A DNA stretch of 64,000 nt from positions 2,046,001 to 2,110,000 of the forward strand of contig NZ_CP098480.1 of assembly GCF_023702715.1 (NCBI RefSeq), written 5' to 3'. The stretch's first letter is position 1. Each line of letters opens with the position of its first letter. The DNA comes from Acinetobacter sp. C32I. GTDB lineage: Bacteria > Pseudomonadota > Gammaproteobacteria > Pseudomonadales > Moraxellaceae. The notes beneath the pieces were generated by a model, which saw nothing but the letters and a program-made list of their open reading frames with translations, searched no databases and was not told the origin of the DNA. Position numbers and translations under genes: made by a program. Shown here in pieces: positions 37,511 to 46,888 of the stretch.

Positions 37511-38224
37511 ATGGGCATCCCCTTTTCTGAGAGTGAAAATCAACCTGCCAAACGCCTTGTCGGTATTGGTCTGGTATTATTTCTACATCTCATTATCGCC
37601 TATATTCTGATGACAAGTTTAGCGACCGACTTTAGCAAGCCTGTCGATAAGCCTGTAGAACTACAGATTATTCAGGACATCAAACCACCACCGCCTCCAA
37701 AACCAGAGGAACCTAAACCTAAAGAAAAGCCACCCGAGCCACCAAAAATGGTCGAAAAAGTGGCCAAGATGCCTGACCCACCTAAACAGGTAGAGAAAGT
37801 CACACCTGTACAAAAACCAGCCCCAGCTCAACCTACCAAAACGGCTGTTGCGACACCAACACCTACGCCTGCTGCAGCAAGTCCGAGCCCAGTTGCTGCT
37901 CCAACAGCGCCTGCCGCACCTGCGACTCCAGCTAAACCAGCAGGAATTTCACGTGGCGTTTCTGAAGGCGAAGCGGGCTGCCAAAAACCTGAATATCCAC
38001 GTGAAGCCTTGATGAATGAAGAAGAAGGTACGGTGCGTATTCGTGTACTGGTAGATGGTTCAGGCAAAGTCATTGACTCAAAAGTCAAAAAATCAAGCGG
38101 CAGTAAAAGCTTAGATAAGGCAGCTATTAAAGCGTATAGCCTGTGTACGTTTAAAGCAGCCATGAAAGACGGTGTACCACAACAAGAATGGTACGAAATC
38201 GAATATCCATTCACGATTTCCTAA
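37511..38224 (+). CDS. tonB: TonB energy-transducing protein
   Basis: 237 aa. A single N-terminal membrane helix (about 18-37: LVGIGLVLFLHLIIAYILMT) is followed by a Pro/Lys/Glu-rich spacer (KPPPPPKPEEPKPKEKPPEP region) and an Ala/Pro linker. The C-terminal TonB domain (from about 155: PEYPREALMNEEEGTVRIRVLVD) contains two Cys (GCQKP and SLCTF) that could form a disulfide. CAGGAG precedes the start. First gene of tonB-exbB-exbD-exbD. Confidence 0.94.
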   Translation: MGIPFSESENQPAKRLVGIGLVLFLHLIIAYILMTSLATDFSKPVDKPVELQIIQDIKPPPPPKPEEPKPKEKPPEPPKMVEKVAKMPDPPKQVEKVTPVQKPAPAQPTKTAVATPTPTPAAASPSPVAAPTAPAAPATPAKPAGISRGVSEGEAGCQKPEYPREALMNEEEGTVRIRVLVDGSGKVIDSKVKKSSGSKSLDKAAIKAYSLCTFKAAMKDGVPQQEWYEIEYPFTIS

Positions 38225-38265
38225 TTAAATGCATTGAACAAACAAATTTTTTGGAGAATTTAAAG

Positions 38266-39141
38266 ATGACAAACACAGCAAAACGTATCTCTCGAATCGC
38301 AGCAATTGGCCTCATCGCAGGAACAACCTTACTTCCTGTTGCAAGCGTTTGGGCGGATGAAACCACGCAAACCACAGCCGTAACAACGGCAGCGACTGAT
38401 GCCACAGCACAAACTACACCGACACCTCCGCCATTGCCTGCAACCGCCGAAAAAGTACACAACCCTTATGGTTTAGAAGCCCTCTGGCGCGAAGGTGACT
38501 TAGTCGCAAAATCAACGTTATTTATCTTGGTACTAATGTCGATTGGAACCTGGTACATCATTCTGTCGAAAGTGTTCCAACAAAGTAAAATCAAACGCCA
38601 TGGCACAGAAGCTGAACGTCATTTCTGGGAAGCAGAGTCTTTAAATAGTGCTGCAGAAAGTTTAAATAGCAATAGTAGCTACCGATATATTGCTGAAAAA
38701 GGCATTCGCTCAACCAAACATCACGATGGCACCTTATTAGAACGTATTGATTTCAACACATGGGTGACCATTTCAATCCAACGTGCCATTGAGAAAGTAC
38801 AAAGTCACTTAAGCAATGGTCTAGCCTTCCTTGCTACTGTGGGTTCAACCGCGCCATTTGTCGGCTTATTTGGAACAGTTTGGGGGATTTATCACGCGCT
38901 TACTGCGATCGGTATTTCAGGCCAAGCATCGATTGATAAAGTTGCTGGACCTGTGGGTGAAGCACTGATTATGACGGCAATTGGTCTTGCAGTCGCTGTC
39001 CCAGCTGTACTTGGTTATAACTGGTTAACTCGTCGTAATAAAGCGGTTATGGACAATGTTCGCTCATTTGGTTCAGACCTACATGCCGTACTCCTCAGCG
39101 GTGACTTAAACAGTAATCACCCAAACCGTGATTCTAAATAA
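38266..39141 (+). CDS. exbB: ExbB proton-channel subunit with N-terminal extension
   Basis: 291 aa from ATG 38266 with TTGGAG about 9 nt upstream; a longer frame inside tonB is rejected. The N-terminal signal-like segment (IAAIGLIAGTTLLPVASVWA) and a Thr/Pro-rich periplasmic stretch precede the first core helix (STLFILVLMSIGTWYIIL). The MotA/TolQ/ExbB core has FLATVGSTAPFVGLFGTVWGIYHAL and ALIMTAIGLAVAVPAVLGYN. This extended form is like the ExbB of pseudomonads. Confidence 0.95.
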   Translation: MTNTAKRISRIAAIGLIAGTTLLPVASVWADETTQTTAVTTAATDATAQTTPTPPPLPATAEKVHNPYGLEALWREGDLVAKSTLFILVLMSIGTWYIILSKVFQQSKIKRHGTEAERHFWEAESLNSAAESLNSNSSYRYIAEKGIRSTKHHDGTLLERIDFNTWVTISIQRAIEKVQSHLSNGLAFLATVGSTAPFVGLFGTVWGIYHALTAIGISGQASIDKVAGPVGEALIMTAIGLAVAVPAVLGYNWLTRRNKAVMDNVRSFGSDLHAVLLSGDLNSNHPNRDSK

Positions 39142-39152
39142 GGAACACCATT

Positions 39153-39581
39153 ATGGGCATGATGATTAATTCAGATCAAAGTGACGATGATGTCATCGGG
39201 ACGATTAACACGACCCCGCTGGTCGACATCATGCTGGTGCTGCTGATTATCTTTTTAATCACAGTTCCAGTGGTCACACACACTGTTCCGGTAAAACTAC
39301 CTGAAGAAAAAAATACACCTTATGCCACCACCCCACAAAATATTCAGCTTTCCGTCAATAAAACGGGGGATATTTTCTGGAATGAACAACACGTTGCAAA
39401 TAAAGAAACTTTACTTGCCCGTTTACAAGCTGAAGCACAAAAACGTCCACAGCCTGAGGTTCATATTCGTGGCGATCAACAGACACATTATGAAGCGATA
39501 GATCAGGTGATCAGCACAACACAGCAAGCAGGGATTGGCAAAATCGCTTTTGTTACGACTCCCCCTGCTTCTACACCATAA
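39153..39581 (+). CDS. exbD: ExbD, copy 1
   Basis: 142 aa. Cytoplasmic N-terminus, one helix with the proton-path Asp in TTPLVDIMLVLLIIFLITVP, and a periplasmic domain. 11 bp after exbB. Partner of TonB/ExbB in using the proton-motive force. Confidence 0.94.
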   Translation: MGMMINSDQSDDDVIGTINTTPLVDIMLVLLIIFLITVPVVTHTVPVKLPEEKNTPYATTPQNIQLSVNKTGDIFWNEQHVANKETLLARLQAEAQKRPQPEVHIRGDQQTHYEAIDQVISTTQQAGIGKIAFVTTPPASTP

Positions 39582-39595
39582 TAGGAGAATCACAC

Positions 39596-40015
39596 ATGGG
39601 TATGAATGTGGGTTCGAAAAATGATGAAGAAGATGTGATGCTCGACGTCAACATGACACCGCTGATTGATGTCATGTTGGTGCTGCTGATTATGTTCATT
39701 ATCACCATCCCAATTCCAAACAACGCCATTAACATTAATTTGCCAAATGGTACACCACCACCGCCAACGGATCAGAAGCCACCCGAAACCATTAATTTAC
39801 GGGTTGATGCGCAAGGGCATATTTTTTGGAATGATCAAGCGGTTGCTGATCGTTCAGCCTTAAAAGCCTTGTTTGATTCGGTCGCGCAAAAAGTTGATCA
39901 AGATCAGATTAAGTTTAAACCTGATGCACAGGCTGAATATAAGAATATCGCGATGGTGATGGCACTCGCTCAACAGAGCAATGTCACCAAAATCGGTATC
40001 GTCAGTAATAACTAA
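39596..40015 (+). CDS. exbD: ExbD, copy 2
   Basis: 139 aa. The helix MTPLIDVMLVLLIMFIITIP with conserved Asp. Clearly paralogous to copy 1 but divergent in the periplasmic part (NLPNGTPPPPTDQKP). 14 bp after copy 1, with AGGAG upstream. Two ExbDs in one operon suggests a mixed ExbD assembly. Confidence 0.93.
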   Translation: MGMNVGSKNDEEDVMLDVNMTPLIDVMLVLLIMFIITIPIPNNAININLPNGTPPPPTDQKPPETINLRVDAQGHIFWNDQAVADRSALKALFDSVAQKVDQDQIKFKPDAQAEYKNIAMVMALAQQSNVTKIGIVSNN

Positions 40016-40062
40016 ATAATAAAAACAAAAAATTAATCAGATAACTACAATTTTACTCCTGC

Positions 40063-40091
40063 GCTAACAAGTTCGCTTGTTAGCTTTTTTT
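40063..40091 (+). terminator. Intrinsic terminator after the TonB operon
   Basis: GCTAACAAG / CTTGTTAGC with TTCG loop and a run of seven T. Confidence 0.92.
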
Positions 40092-40755
40092 ATTTTATTT
40101 CATTGATCACGATCGGAATAAGTTTACTACTCACCTTATAACCTTGTGGCTTATTATTACAGGCATCCCCTGTCACGGTGGTTCGAATCACATAAGGGGA
40201 ATAAGGCATCACATTTAAATAGCCTGAATTATCTCGACCAGTACGACAGTCTTCTGCCCCCAGTTTTTCATCATAACGTCCGTCATAAGAAGACTCCTCC
40301 ACCTCGGTAATCAGTTTGCTTGTCCACTGAGTGAAATAAACTAAGCTTTTACTCGATTCAACAGTACCTTGTCCTGAGCCTGCGCTTTCAATTTCGATCA
40401 GTTGAATCGGTTTACCTTTATAAACGGTTGGATGCACTTTAAAGCTATTTGATTGACCACCAAACTCTTTTAGGATTCGCGCCTGCTTTAATTTTGGACG
40501 GGTTAACACATAGCCAGCCCAAAAATTACGTCCTGCATTTTCAAAACTCACACCCGATAAATAGGCTTCTTCTCCTGAGATCAATTTTACTGCTTCGGTA
40601 GAATCAATCTGAATGGCTTGAGGAGGATTGGCATTTGAATCTTGTAAGTTAGTGATCCAACTGATAATGGTTTTATCTGGAGGTACAGCAGCATGAGTAG
40701 TCGAGATTAGACCTGACAGGCAGAGGGTTATAAAAATAAAATTCTTTTTATTCAT
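40090..40755 (-). CDS. Exported hypothetical protein
   Basis: 221 aa. Clear signal peptide (FIFITLCLSGLISTTHA, cleavage near HA-AV). The mature part has one Cys pair (EDCRTG and GDACNN) and no family that I recognise. Single gene, converging with exbD; the region upstream holds the stem-loop repeat element. Confidence 0.75.
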   Translation of the reverse strand: MNKKNFIFITLCLSGLISTTHAAVPPDKTIISWITNLQDSNANPPQAIQIDSTEAVKLISGEEAYLSGVSFENAGRNFWAGYVLTRPKLKQARILKEFGGQSNSFKVHPTVYKGKPIQLIEIESAGSGQGTVESSKSLVYFTQWTSKLITEVEESSYDGRYDEKLGAEDCRTGRDNSGYLNVMPYSPYVIRTTVTGDACNNKPQGYKVSSKLIPIVINEIK

Positions 40756-40791
40756 TATGATTTCTCTTTAGTGATTAAATCTGAAAGCGGT

Positions 40792-40932
40792 CTTGACGGA
40801 GTCTCTCCCAGCTCTCATCCGATCATAGGAAAACCTTCTTACTTTTCATCTTTGAAAAGTAACAAAAATCTTTTGTTAGACTGACGGTACGTCCTTGCTA
40901 CCGCAGTCTAACTTGGCGGCATCCTTGCCGCC
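40792..40932 (-). repeat. Intergenic stem-loop repeat element, copy 1
   Basis: Three consecutive hairpins: TTACTTTTC/GAAAAGTAA (40839-40862), GTTAGACTG-CGGTA/TACCG-CAGTCTAAC (40875-40912, 14 bp with one bulge), and GGCGGCA/TGCCGCC (40915-40932). The part 40792-40867, read on the minus strand, is homologous to copy 2 near 45.5 kb. It lies between bioD and the exported hypothetical gene and could act as a 3' structure for the bio transcript. Confidence 0.7.
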
Positions 40933-40974
40933 CTCCATAATCCTAGATATTTACTAAACAATAAATACCTAAAG

Positions 40975-41616
40975 TTAGTTAAACTTTTTCAACTCAATCC
41001 ATTCTGCTTCTGGAAAATGCTTTGCCAAATAATCTTTTAAATAATCTGCGGTATCTTTCGAAATAAGTGGATCTTTCGACTCATCTTTTAAGTTATACAC
41101 CAAAGCATGCAAACTCAAACCACGCTGCTTCAAGGCTTCCAAACTCAATAAGGTATGATTAATACTGCCCAAACGCCCAGAAGTAACCAAAATCACAGGA
41201 AATTGATGCTGAGCAATATAATCAATCGTCAACAACTCTGTAGTTAAAGGCACCATCAAACCACCTGCCCCTTCTAACAACACCACCTCAAAACGCTGCG
41301 CCAATTCTTTAGTCGCCGCTTCGATCTTGGCAAAATCCAGATCACGCCCATCCAAACGTGTGGCCAAATGTGGCGAGGCAGGATACGTAAAAATTTCAGG
41401 CATGGTCAACTTTTCATGATCTTCCTGAAACCAGCCACTGCCCATAATTTCACGATGCTTTTCGATATCTTCGGAGATATCTACATTCCCCGTTTGCACC
41501 AACTTCTGGGTAATGACACGCTGTCCCTGTTCGGTCCAAAGCTTGGCGAGATAACCTGTGGCATAAGTTTTACCAATTTCAGTATCAATACCACTGACAA
41601 AATAAATACGACTCAT
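40975..41616 (-). CDS. bioD: Dethiobiotin synthetase BioD
   Basis: ATP-dependent closure of the ureido ring on DAPA. 213 aa. P-loop-like [16 protein letters not shown] at the N-terminus, [12 protein letters not shown] near residue 110, and [19 protein letters not shown]. Its ATG directly abuts the stop of the unknown membrane protein gene. Last gene of the bio operon. Confidence 0.95.
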   Translation of the reverse strand: MSRIYFVSGIDTEIGKTYATGYLAKLWTEQGQRVITQKLVQTGNVDISEDIEKHREIMGSGWFQEDHEKLTMPEIFTYPASPHLATRLDGRDLDFAKIEAATKELAQRFEVVLLEGAGGLMVPLTTELLTIDYIAQHQFPVILVTSGRLGSINHTLLSLEALKQRGLSLHALVYNLKDESKDPLISKDTADYLKDYLAKHFPEAEWIELKKFN

Positions 41617-42132
41617 TTACTTAATTTCCTTTCCTGAATCATCCGACTTTCTCGGGTAAATTTCATGAATATAAGGATAGTCTCCAAAATGCTCATTTAA
41701 AGAATACTCGAGACACATTTCACTCATTGGTTGTATTTGCATCTGGTGAGTATAGGAAAACGATTGGCTCGTTTCGTCATTCACCAATAAAAACCGACCA
41801 CTACTTCTGCCTGGTTTTTCAATGTTTTTAGCCCAACCACAGATCGTCTTTCGCGGCGCATTTTGGTTAATATAATCTGTTATCAAACTCGTTGACCAAA
41901 AAGAGAACAGAATTATCAGCAAAACTGCTCCCTCTACAACAGGATTGGGGATTCGGTCTTTTTTCCAAACCCGTACATATCCCAAGCCAATTAGTAAAGC
42001 ACCCAAAATCAAGCAAAATAGTACCGAAGGAAAAGCAGAAAACATCAGAAAAATTAAACTTATGGTTAATGCAAAATAACCATGCACGATATTATTTCTG
42101 GGTGTTAACCGATCTGACATGATTTTACTCAT
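41617..42132 (-). CDS. Unknown membrane protein inside the biotin operon
   Basis: 171 aa. Hydrophobic helices at about 19-35 ([18 protein letters not shown]), 37-52 and 68-86 ([18 protein letters not shown]), followed by an extracytoplasmic domain of about 80 residues with two Cys. The start overlaps the bioC end by 8 bp; an ATG four codons later is possible. The stop touches bioD. No recognised family and no known biotin function; tight coupling on both sides implies coexpression. Confidence 0.7.
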   Translation of the reverse strand: MSKIMSDRLTPRNNIVHGYFALTISLIFLMFSAFPSVLFCLILGALLIGLGYVRVWKKDRIPNPVVEGAVLLIILFSFWSTSLITDYINQNAPRKTICGWAKNIEKPGRSSGRFLLVNDETSQSFSYTHQMQIQPMSEMCLEYSLNEHFGDYPYIHEIYPRKSDDSGKEIK

Positions 42133-42898
42133 CTCCTAAGGATAAAGATTTCGCTCTCCGTGCAATCACATAAATCGGATGATAAGTCAGACGAAAACCC
42201 TGCTCATCATAAAACTGTTGATAATCTGAATAAAACTGCTGCAAGGATTGCTTGGTCCAGCGATGCGATTGAGATGTTGCAGTCACGCCAGTTGCTTTCA
42301 AATGCTGCAATACCGATTTTGGATGATCAAAATAAACTTGCTTATGATCCTGCTGTATCAATAGAATTTCAAAGCCTTGCTGTTCAAGCTGTCGCTTTAA
42401 AGATTCTAAGCCAACATAATTTAAGCCCTGTCCAGTCAGCTGTTTAATTTCCGTTAGATTATCTGGTCCAAAAGTAGAAAAACCAAAATAAGCATTGGGT
42501 TTTAATGCAGCATGAATCTGCTGCAATAAAGCTGGTAGATCAAGCATCCACTGTAATGCCGAACTGGAAATCACTGCATCTAAAGACGGCGGTAAAGTAA
42601 GCCGTTCAATATCACCGATCAGCCAATTTACATGTTTAAGATTTAGAAAATGCTGATCGACATCTGCATATAAATCATTTAAGAACAGTTGCTCAACCTG
42701 AAAATAAGACGCACATAAATGGGTGAGATTGCCTGAACCACAGCCAATCTCAAGGACTGAGTTCAAGCTTTGCGAACAATACACTTTAAGATATTCAAAT
42801 AACTGCGCACTAATCTGTTTCTGTACCACAGCATGCTCGACATAGCTTTGCCCTGCTTTGGCAAAACGTTGGGCTACCAGTGCTTTATTGATGCTCAC
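42125..42898 (-). CDS. bioC: Malonyl-ACP O-methyltransferase BioC
   Basis: SAM-dependent methylation of malonyl-ACP, disguising it for pimelate synthesis. About 257 aa from GTG 42898, which has GGTGGAG 5 nt upstream and forms a GTGA overlap with the bioF stop. SAM motif [12 protein letters not shown] near residue 45; [12 protein letters not shown] follows. The N-terminal [18 protein letters not shown] matches BioC. Confidence 0.9.
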   Translation of the reverse strand: MSINKALVAQRFAKAGQSYVEHAVVQKQISAQLFEYLKVYCSQSLNSVLEIGCGSGNLTHLCASYFQVEQLFLNDLYADVDQHFLNLKHVNWLIGDIERLTLPPSLDAVISSSALQWMLDLPALLQQIHAALKPNAYFGFSTFGPDNLTEIKQLTGQGLNYVGLESLKRQLEQQGFEILLIQQDHKQVYFDHPKSVLQHLKATGVTATSQSHRWTKQSLQQFYSDYQQFYDEQGFRLTYHPIYVIARRAKSLSLGDE

Positions 42899-44049
42899 AA
42901 ACACTCCACCAATTGCTCCAATTCGTTTTTTTGCACCAAAGAAGTTAAAGAAATACGTAAGCGTGAACTATTCTGTGGCACTGTTGGTGGGCGTACCGGC
43001 ATGGCATAAAAACCTTGTTGTTGTACATAGCGTGCTTTTTCAATCGCAGCTTGGCTTTCGCCCAAGATAATTGGAATGATATGACTACTCGATGGGCTTG
43101 AGAAGCCTTTTGCAATCACCGCTTGCTGTAAATACTGACTGATCTCAGCCAAGTGCTGGCGTTGTTGCTGCATGCTCAATACTTTATGAAAAATAAAATC
43201 TGACCATGCCATCGAAATTGGAGGCAAAGCTGTACTAAAAATCAGTGGGCGCATTTTATTGATCAGATAATCACGGATGATTGAATCACAAATGATATAG
43301 CCGCCTACCGAGGCAATTGCTTTACCAAAGGTTCCCACTAAGAAATCAATCTGATCCAATACACCATATTGTTCAGCACAACCCAGCCCTTGCTCACCTC
43401 TGACACCAATCGCATGAGCTTCATCGACATACAACATGGTTTTGGCAAAACGTTGCTTTAACTGCGCCAATGCAGCTAAATCCGTCTCGTCCCCATCCAT
43501 ACTAAAAATACTTTCGGTCACCACAATAATGCGTTCAACTTGCTCATCTTGATGATACTTTTGCAATAACTGTTCCAGATGCTGCAAATCATTATGGCGA
43601 TAACGTACATATTGAGCAGTCGAAAGTCGAATGCCATCAATCATACTGGCATGTACCAGTTTATCGGCCAGAATTACGGTTTTGCTATCACACAAGGCTG
43701 GCAAAATGCCGATATTCATGTGGTAGCCACTATTAAAGAGTAAGGCAGCACGACCAAAGGCTTTGCTTAGGCTATTTTCAAATTGTTCATATTCTTCAAA
43801 ATTACCCGTAAGCAAACGTGAAGAAGATGAACTAAAGAGCGCTCTTTCGATTTTCAGCGTATCAAGAAATTCTTCTCTTAAACTTAAATCAGCTGCCAAC
43901 CCTAAATAATCATTGGATGCGAGATTCAACATGGTTCGATCTTGAATGGTAATCCATCGTCCAGATTGCTGATTAGAAGTGAATTGACGGAAATTGCCCT
44001 GTTGCTTAAGTTGCTCAAGCTGCTCGGCATAATGATCAAGCAAGGACAT
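42895..44049 (-). CDS. bioF: 8-amino-7-oxononanoate synthase BioF
   Basis: PLP enzyme joining pimeloyl-ACP and L-alanine. About 384 aa. Starts at the second ATG (MSLLDHY), 9 nt from AAGGAG. The PLP Lys lies in [21 protein letters not shown] at the N-terminus and [15 protein letters not shown] are diagnostic. Overlaps bioA upstream and bioC downstream. Confidence 0.94.
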   Translation of the reverse strand: MSLLDHYAEQLEQLKQQGNFRQFTSNQQSGRWITIQDRTMLNLASNDYLGLAADLSLREEFLDTLKIERALFSSSSSRLLTGNFEEYEQFENSLSKAFGRAALLFNSGYHMNIGILPALCDSKTVILADKLVHASMIDGIRLSTAQYVRYRHNDLQHLEQLLQKYHQDEQVERIIVVTESIFSMDGDETDLAALAQLKQRFAKTMLYVDEAHAIGVRGEQGLGCAEQYGVLDQIDFLVGTFGKAIASVGGYIICDSIIRDYLINKMRPLIFSTALPPISMAWSDFIFHKVLSMQQQRQHLAEISQYLQQAVIAKGFSSPSSSHIIPIILGESQAAIEKARYVQQQGFYAMPVRPPTVPQNSSRLRISLTSLVQKNELEQLVECL

Positions 44050-45331
44050 TGGCATTTACTCCTTGCATATTTTTTACCACCTCACTCATCTGTGCTAATA
44101 AATAATGGAGTTCATCATCGCTAATCACATACGGCGGCATTACGTAGACCAATTTTCCAAATGGTCGTACCCAAATACCCCGTTCAACAAACTGTTGCTG
44201 TAAGGTTTTCATATCCACATTGGTGGTTAACTCAACCACGCCAATCGCCCCTAAAACCCGTACATCCGCAACATGATCGAGCTGTGCTAAATCCGTTAAC
44301 TGTTCAGCCAGAATCTGTTCAATTCGTTGAATATTGGCTTGCCAATCCTGTTCCACCAATAATTGTGTGCTTCTTAAAGCAACCGCACAGGCCAGTGGAT
44401 TCGCCATAAAGGTTGGGCCATGCATAAACACGCCTGCTTCACCACGACTAATGCTTTCAGCCACTTGCTTGGTGGTCAAGGTTGCTGACAGTGTCATATA
44501 ACCGCCGGTTAAACCTTTGCCAATACACATAATATCGGGTTCGACCTGTGCGTGTTCCCATGCAAACATTTTGCCTGTACGGCCAAAACCCGTGGCAATC
44601 TCATCAAAGATCAGCAATAAATTGTATTGTTCACACAATGCTTTGGCTTGACGTAAATATTCAGAATGATAAAAACGCATGCCGCCTGCGCCTTGTACAA
44701 TCGGCTCGATAATTAGCGCTGCAATACTGTGATGATGTAGTTCAATCTGCTGTTTGAGTTGCTGAATATCTTGCGGATTCCACTCACCATCGAAACGACT
44801 TTGTGGTGCGGGTACAAAAATTCGATTCGGTAAACTTGTACCAAAAATTTGATGCATCCCCGTGACTGGATCACAGACAGACATCGCATTCCAGGTATCG
44901 CCATGATAACCAGAACGCGTCGTAATAAAATTGGTTTTCTCTGGTTTGTTTAATGCAGCCCAATATTGAACTGCCATTTTTAACGCTACTTCTACGGCAA
45001 CCGAACCTGAGTCTGCGTAGAAAATCTTATCTAAGTTCGGCGGCGTAATTTTTAATAATAATTTACCTAATTCAATTGCAGGTTCGTGGGTCAAACCACC
45101 AAACATGATATGCGCCATATTCTGCAATTGATCTGTAACCGCTTGGTTGAGTTCAGGATGGTTATAGCCATGAATCGCACACCACCATGACGACATGCCA
45201 TCAACCAAAGTTCGACCATCTTCTAATTCAATCGTTGCACCGTAGGCACGTTTGACTTTAAAGGTTGGAAGTGGATTCAACATCGAAGTATAGGGATGCC
45301 ATATATGTTCTAAATCAAATAAATCGGTCAT
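44036..45331 (-). CDS. bioA: Adenosylmethionine-8-amino-7-oxononanoate aminotransferase BioA
   Basis: PLP aminotransferase using SAM as amino donor to make DAPA. 431 aa. IWHPYTSML and [13 protein letters not shown] at the N-terminus, [15 protein letters not shown], and the PLP Lys in [23 protein letters not shown] precedes ATG. First gene of the bioA-F-C-orf-D operon. Confidence 0.95.
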   Translation of the reverse strand: MTDLFDLEHIWHPYTSMLNPLPTFKVKRAYGATIELEDGRTLVDGMSSWWCAIHGYNHPELNQAVTDQLQNMAHIMFGGLTHEPAIELGKLLLKITPPNLDKIFYADSGSVAVEVALKMAVQYWAALNKPEKTNFITTRSGYHGDTWNAMSVCDPVTGMHQIFGTSLPNRIFVPAPQSRFDGEWNPQDIQQLKQQIELHHHSIAALIIEPIVQGAGGMRFYHSEYLRQAKALCEQYNLLLIFDEIATGFGRTGKMFAWEHAQVEPDIMCIGKGLTGGYMTLSATLTTKQVAESISRGEAGVFMHGPTFMANPLACAVALRSTQLLVEQDWQANIQRIEQILAEQLTDLAQLDHVADVRVLGAIGVVELTTNVDMKTLQQQFVERGIWVRPFGKLVYVMPPYVISDDELHYLLAQMSEVVKNMQGVNANVLA

Positions 45332-45502
45332 CCTTTACCTCATTTGCTGCTATTTCAAAATTTACCATTTGCCTGATCACACTTTTCGATACTCGGAAAT
45401 GTCATCTGCAACCTGCGTGGTATAAATAAAATACAAGGCTTCGTACACTTGATCAAAAGAAAAAAATGAAAGAAGTGAACAGGTTTTGCAGATGACAAAT
45501 GG

Positions 45503-45586
45503 TTTTGCCTACTTTTCCCGAAAGAAAAGTAGGTCGCCGAAGGCATATCCTAAAAATGGATGAGAACTCGGCACGATTCCGTTAGG
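45503..45586 (+). repeat. Intergenic stem-loop repeat element, copy 2
   Basis: Central hairpin CCTACTTTTC/GAAAAGTAGG with CCGAAA loop (45508-45533). The following TCCTA, GGATGAGA and TCCGT blocks align in the same order with the reverse complement of copy 1. It lies in the 337-bp gap between bioA and bioH, where I see no supported gene. Confidence 0.65.
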
Positions 45587-45668
45587 CCTATAAAATAAAC
45601 TTTATCTTAAACTTGTCAAAATCTAAAATATATTGCGAGAACTTTCAATTCAAGCAAGATTAAACCGT

Positions 45669-46394
45669 CTATTGAATAAAATCTTCAATTATTTGCACAG
45701 TCTGCTCAACCATAAAACATGGGAAACCATGTGAAGCTCCATCGATCGAAACAACAGATAGATTCTTTGCAGCCAAATCTTTAGTTTTTAGCATAACTTG
45801 GTAAGGAACTAAAGCATCATGCTCGGCAAAGACATGCAACTGCCTACCCTGATAATTTTCATACAACTCAACCAGTTTTAATTGCTCCAGCAACTCTAAC
45901 CCATCTCTAAGCAATGCAATCGGTTGTGGACGAATCAATTTCTGCATAGCTACGAAATCTGTCTTTGCCGAACTTGCACCTTGACAGACCAATAAGCCAA
46001 ACCGTTTTAGCGTGGTAATAGTATCCTGTTCAAATGACTGTTTAAATTGCATAAAGGTTTCAACGGGCATGGCAGTCGTCCAATCAGCTTGTGCCACAAA
46101 ACATGGGTTCGACGCTAACGTGATTAAAACTTTCGGTTCAGCATATTGTTGTTGGATTTGATCAACCAGTAAGGTTGCCAGTTGTCCACCAAGCGACCAT
46201 CCAATGATCACATCAAATTTCACTGCAAGTTCAACATGCTTTTGCAATATCTCATCATTCAGCGCATTAAAGATATTAAGCCGCTCAACGCGATGTCCCT
46301 TTTGTTCTAAAGCCTCATGTAAAGGTTTTAATAATTCGGCACCACCGCCCCACCCTGTGATGAGTAGAATCTTATAGGTCACTTGCTTGCTCAT
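45669..46394 (-). CDS. bioH: Pimeloyl-ACP methyl ester carboxylesterase BioH-like
   Basis: Alpha/beta hydrolase, 241 aa from ATG 46394 (MSKQVTY). GWGGGAELL, nucleophile Ser67 in IGWSLGGQLA, LASNPCFVAQADW (very like BioH ASSPCF...W), EHDALVP with the acid Asp, and a final His in GASHGF. Linked to the bio operon across 337 bp on the same strand, which supports the BioH role of removing the methyl from pimeloyl-ACP methyl ester. Confidence 0.85.
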   Translation of the reverse strand: MSKQVTYKILLITGWGGGAELLKPLHEALEQKGHRVERLNIFNALNDEILQKHVELAVKFDVIIGWSLGGQLATLLVDQIQQQYAEPKVLITLASNPCFVAQADWTTAMPVETFMQFKQSFEQDTITTLKRFGLLVCQGASSAKTDFVAMQKLIRPQPIALLRDGLELLEQLKLVELYENYQGRQLHVFAEHDALVPYQVMLKTKDLAAKNLSVVSIDGASHGFPCFMVEQTVQIIEDFIQ

Positions 46395-46424
46395 TTCCAA
46401 AAACTTCAATGCAGTATACCCTGA

Positions 46425-46754
46425 TTAACACTCCTCATTATTTTCCAAATCTACCAAAAGCTGCGCTGGAATCACTTGCTCCCAATGTTGCTTGAACTGT
46501 AGATGAACTTGATCAATATCAAAGCAACTATTTCTTGCCACCTGCTGAGCATGAGCAATATCTTTGGCACGCATATAAGCAAGTAAATAATTTTCTCCCT
46601 CTATCTCAAGTTGAAACCAAGATTCAATTGTTACCCCTTCTGCTTGAAGTGTTTGAATGGCTTCGGCTTTACGTTGTTAAATTTCTTGCTGCCAAGCCTC
46701 GACCTCTGCCTGCGTATTGGCTTTTAATTTAATGAGAACTGCACCAACATCCAT
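46425..46754 (-). pseudogene. Small DUF6176-like gene broken by an in-frame stop
   Basis: Read on the minus strand from ATG 46754 (AGGA about 7 nt upstream), the frame gives MDVGAVLIKLKANTQAEV and then EAWQQEI. A TAA at codon 26 (46677-46679) interrupts it, and the same frame continues without another stop for 83 codons (QRKAEAIQTLQAEGVTIESW onward) to a natural stop at 46425. The join is coherent protein sequence, so a single nonsense change in a roughly 109-aa gene is the simplest reading. The family name is tentative, from the LIKLK...WFQLE pattern. Confidence 0.72.
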
Positions 46755-46888
46755 TGATTTTCCTTTTCTTTTTCTAAATCGCTATTCAATTGAAATATAT
46801 AAAGCAGAGCAAAACCCTGTAAAGAATTTTCTACCACATCCAATCTCTAAATTTGCTAAAGTAGCTGCTATTACACTTTGAGATCAAC

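Noticed and set aside
45355..45546. 63-aa frame between bioA and bioH
   Set aside because: It runs across the stem-loop repeat and has no supporting start site; better explained as the repeat element.
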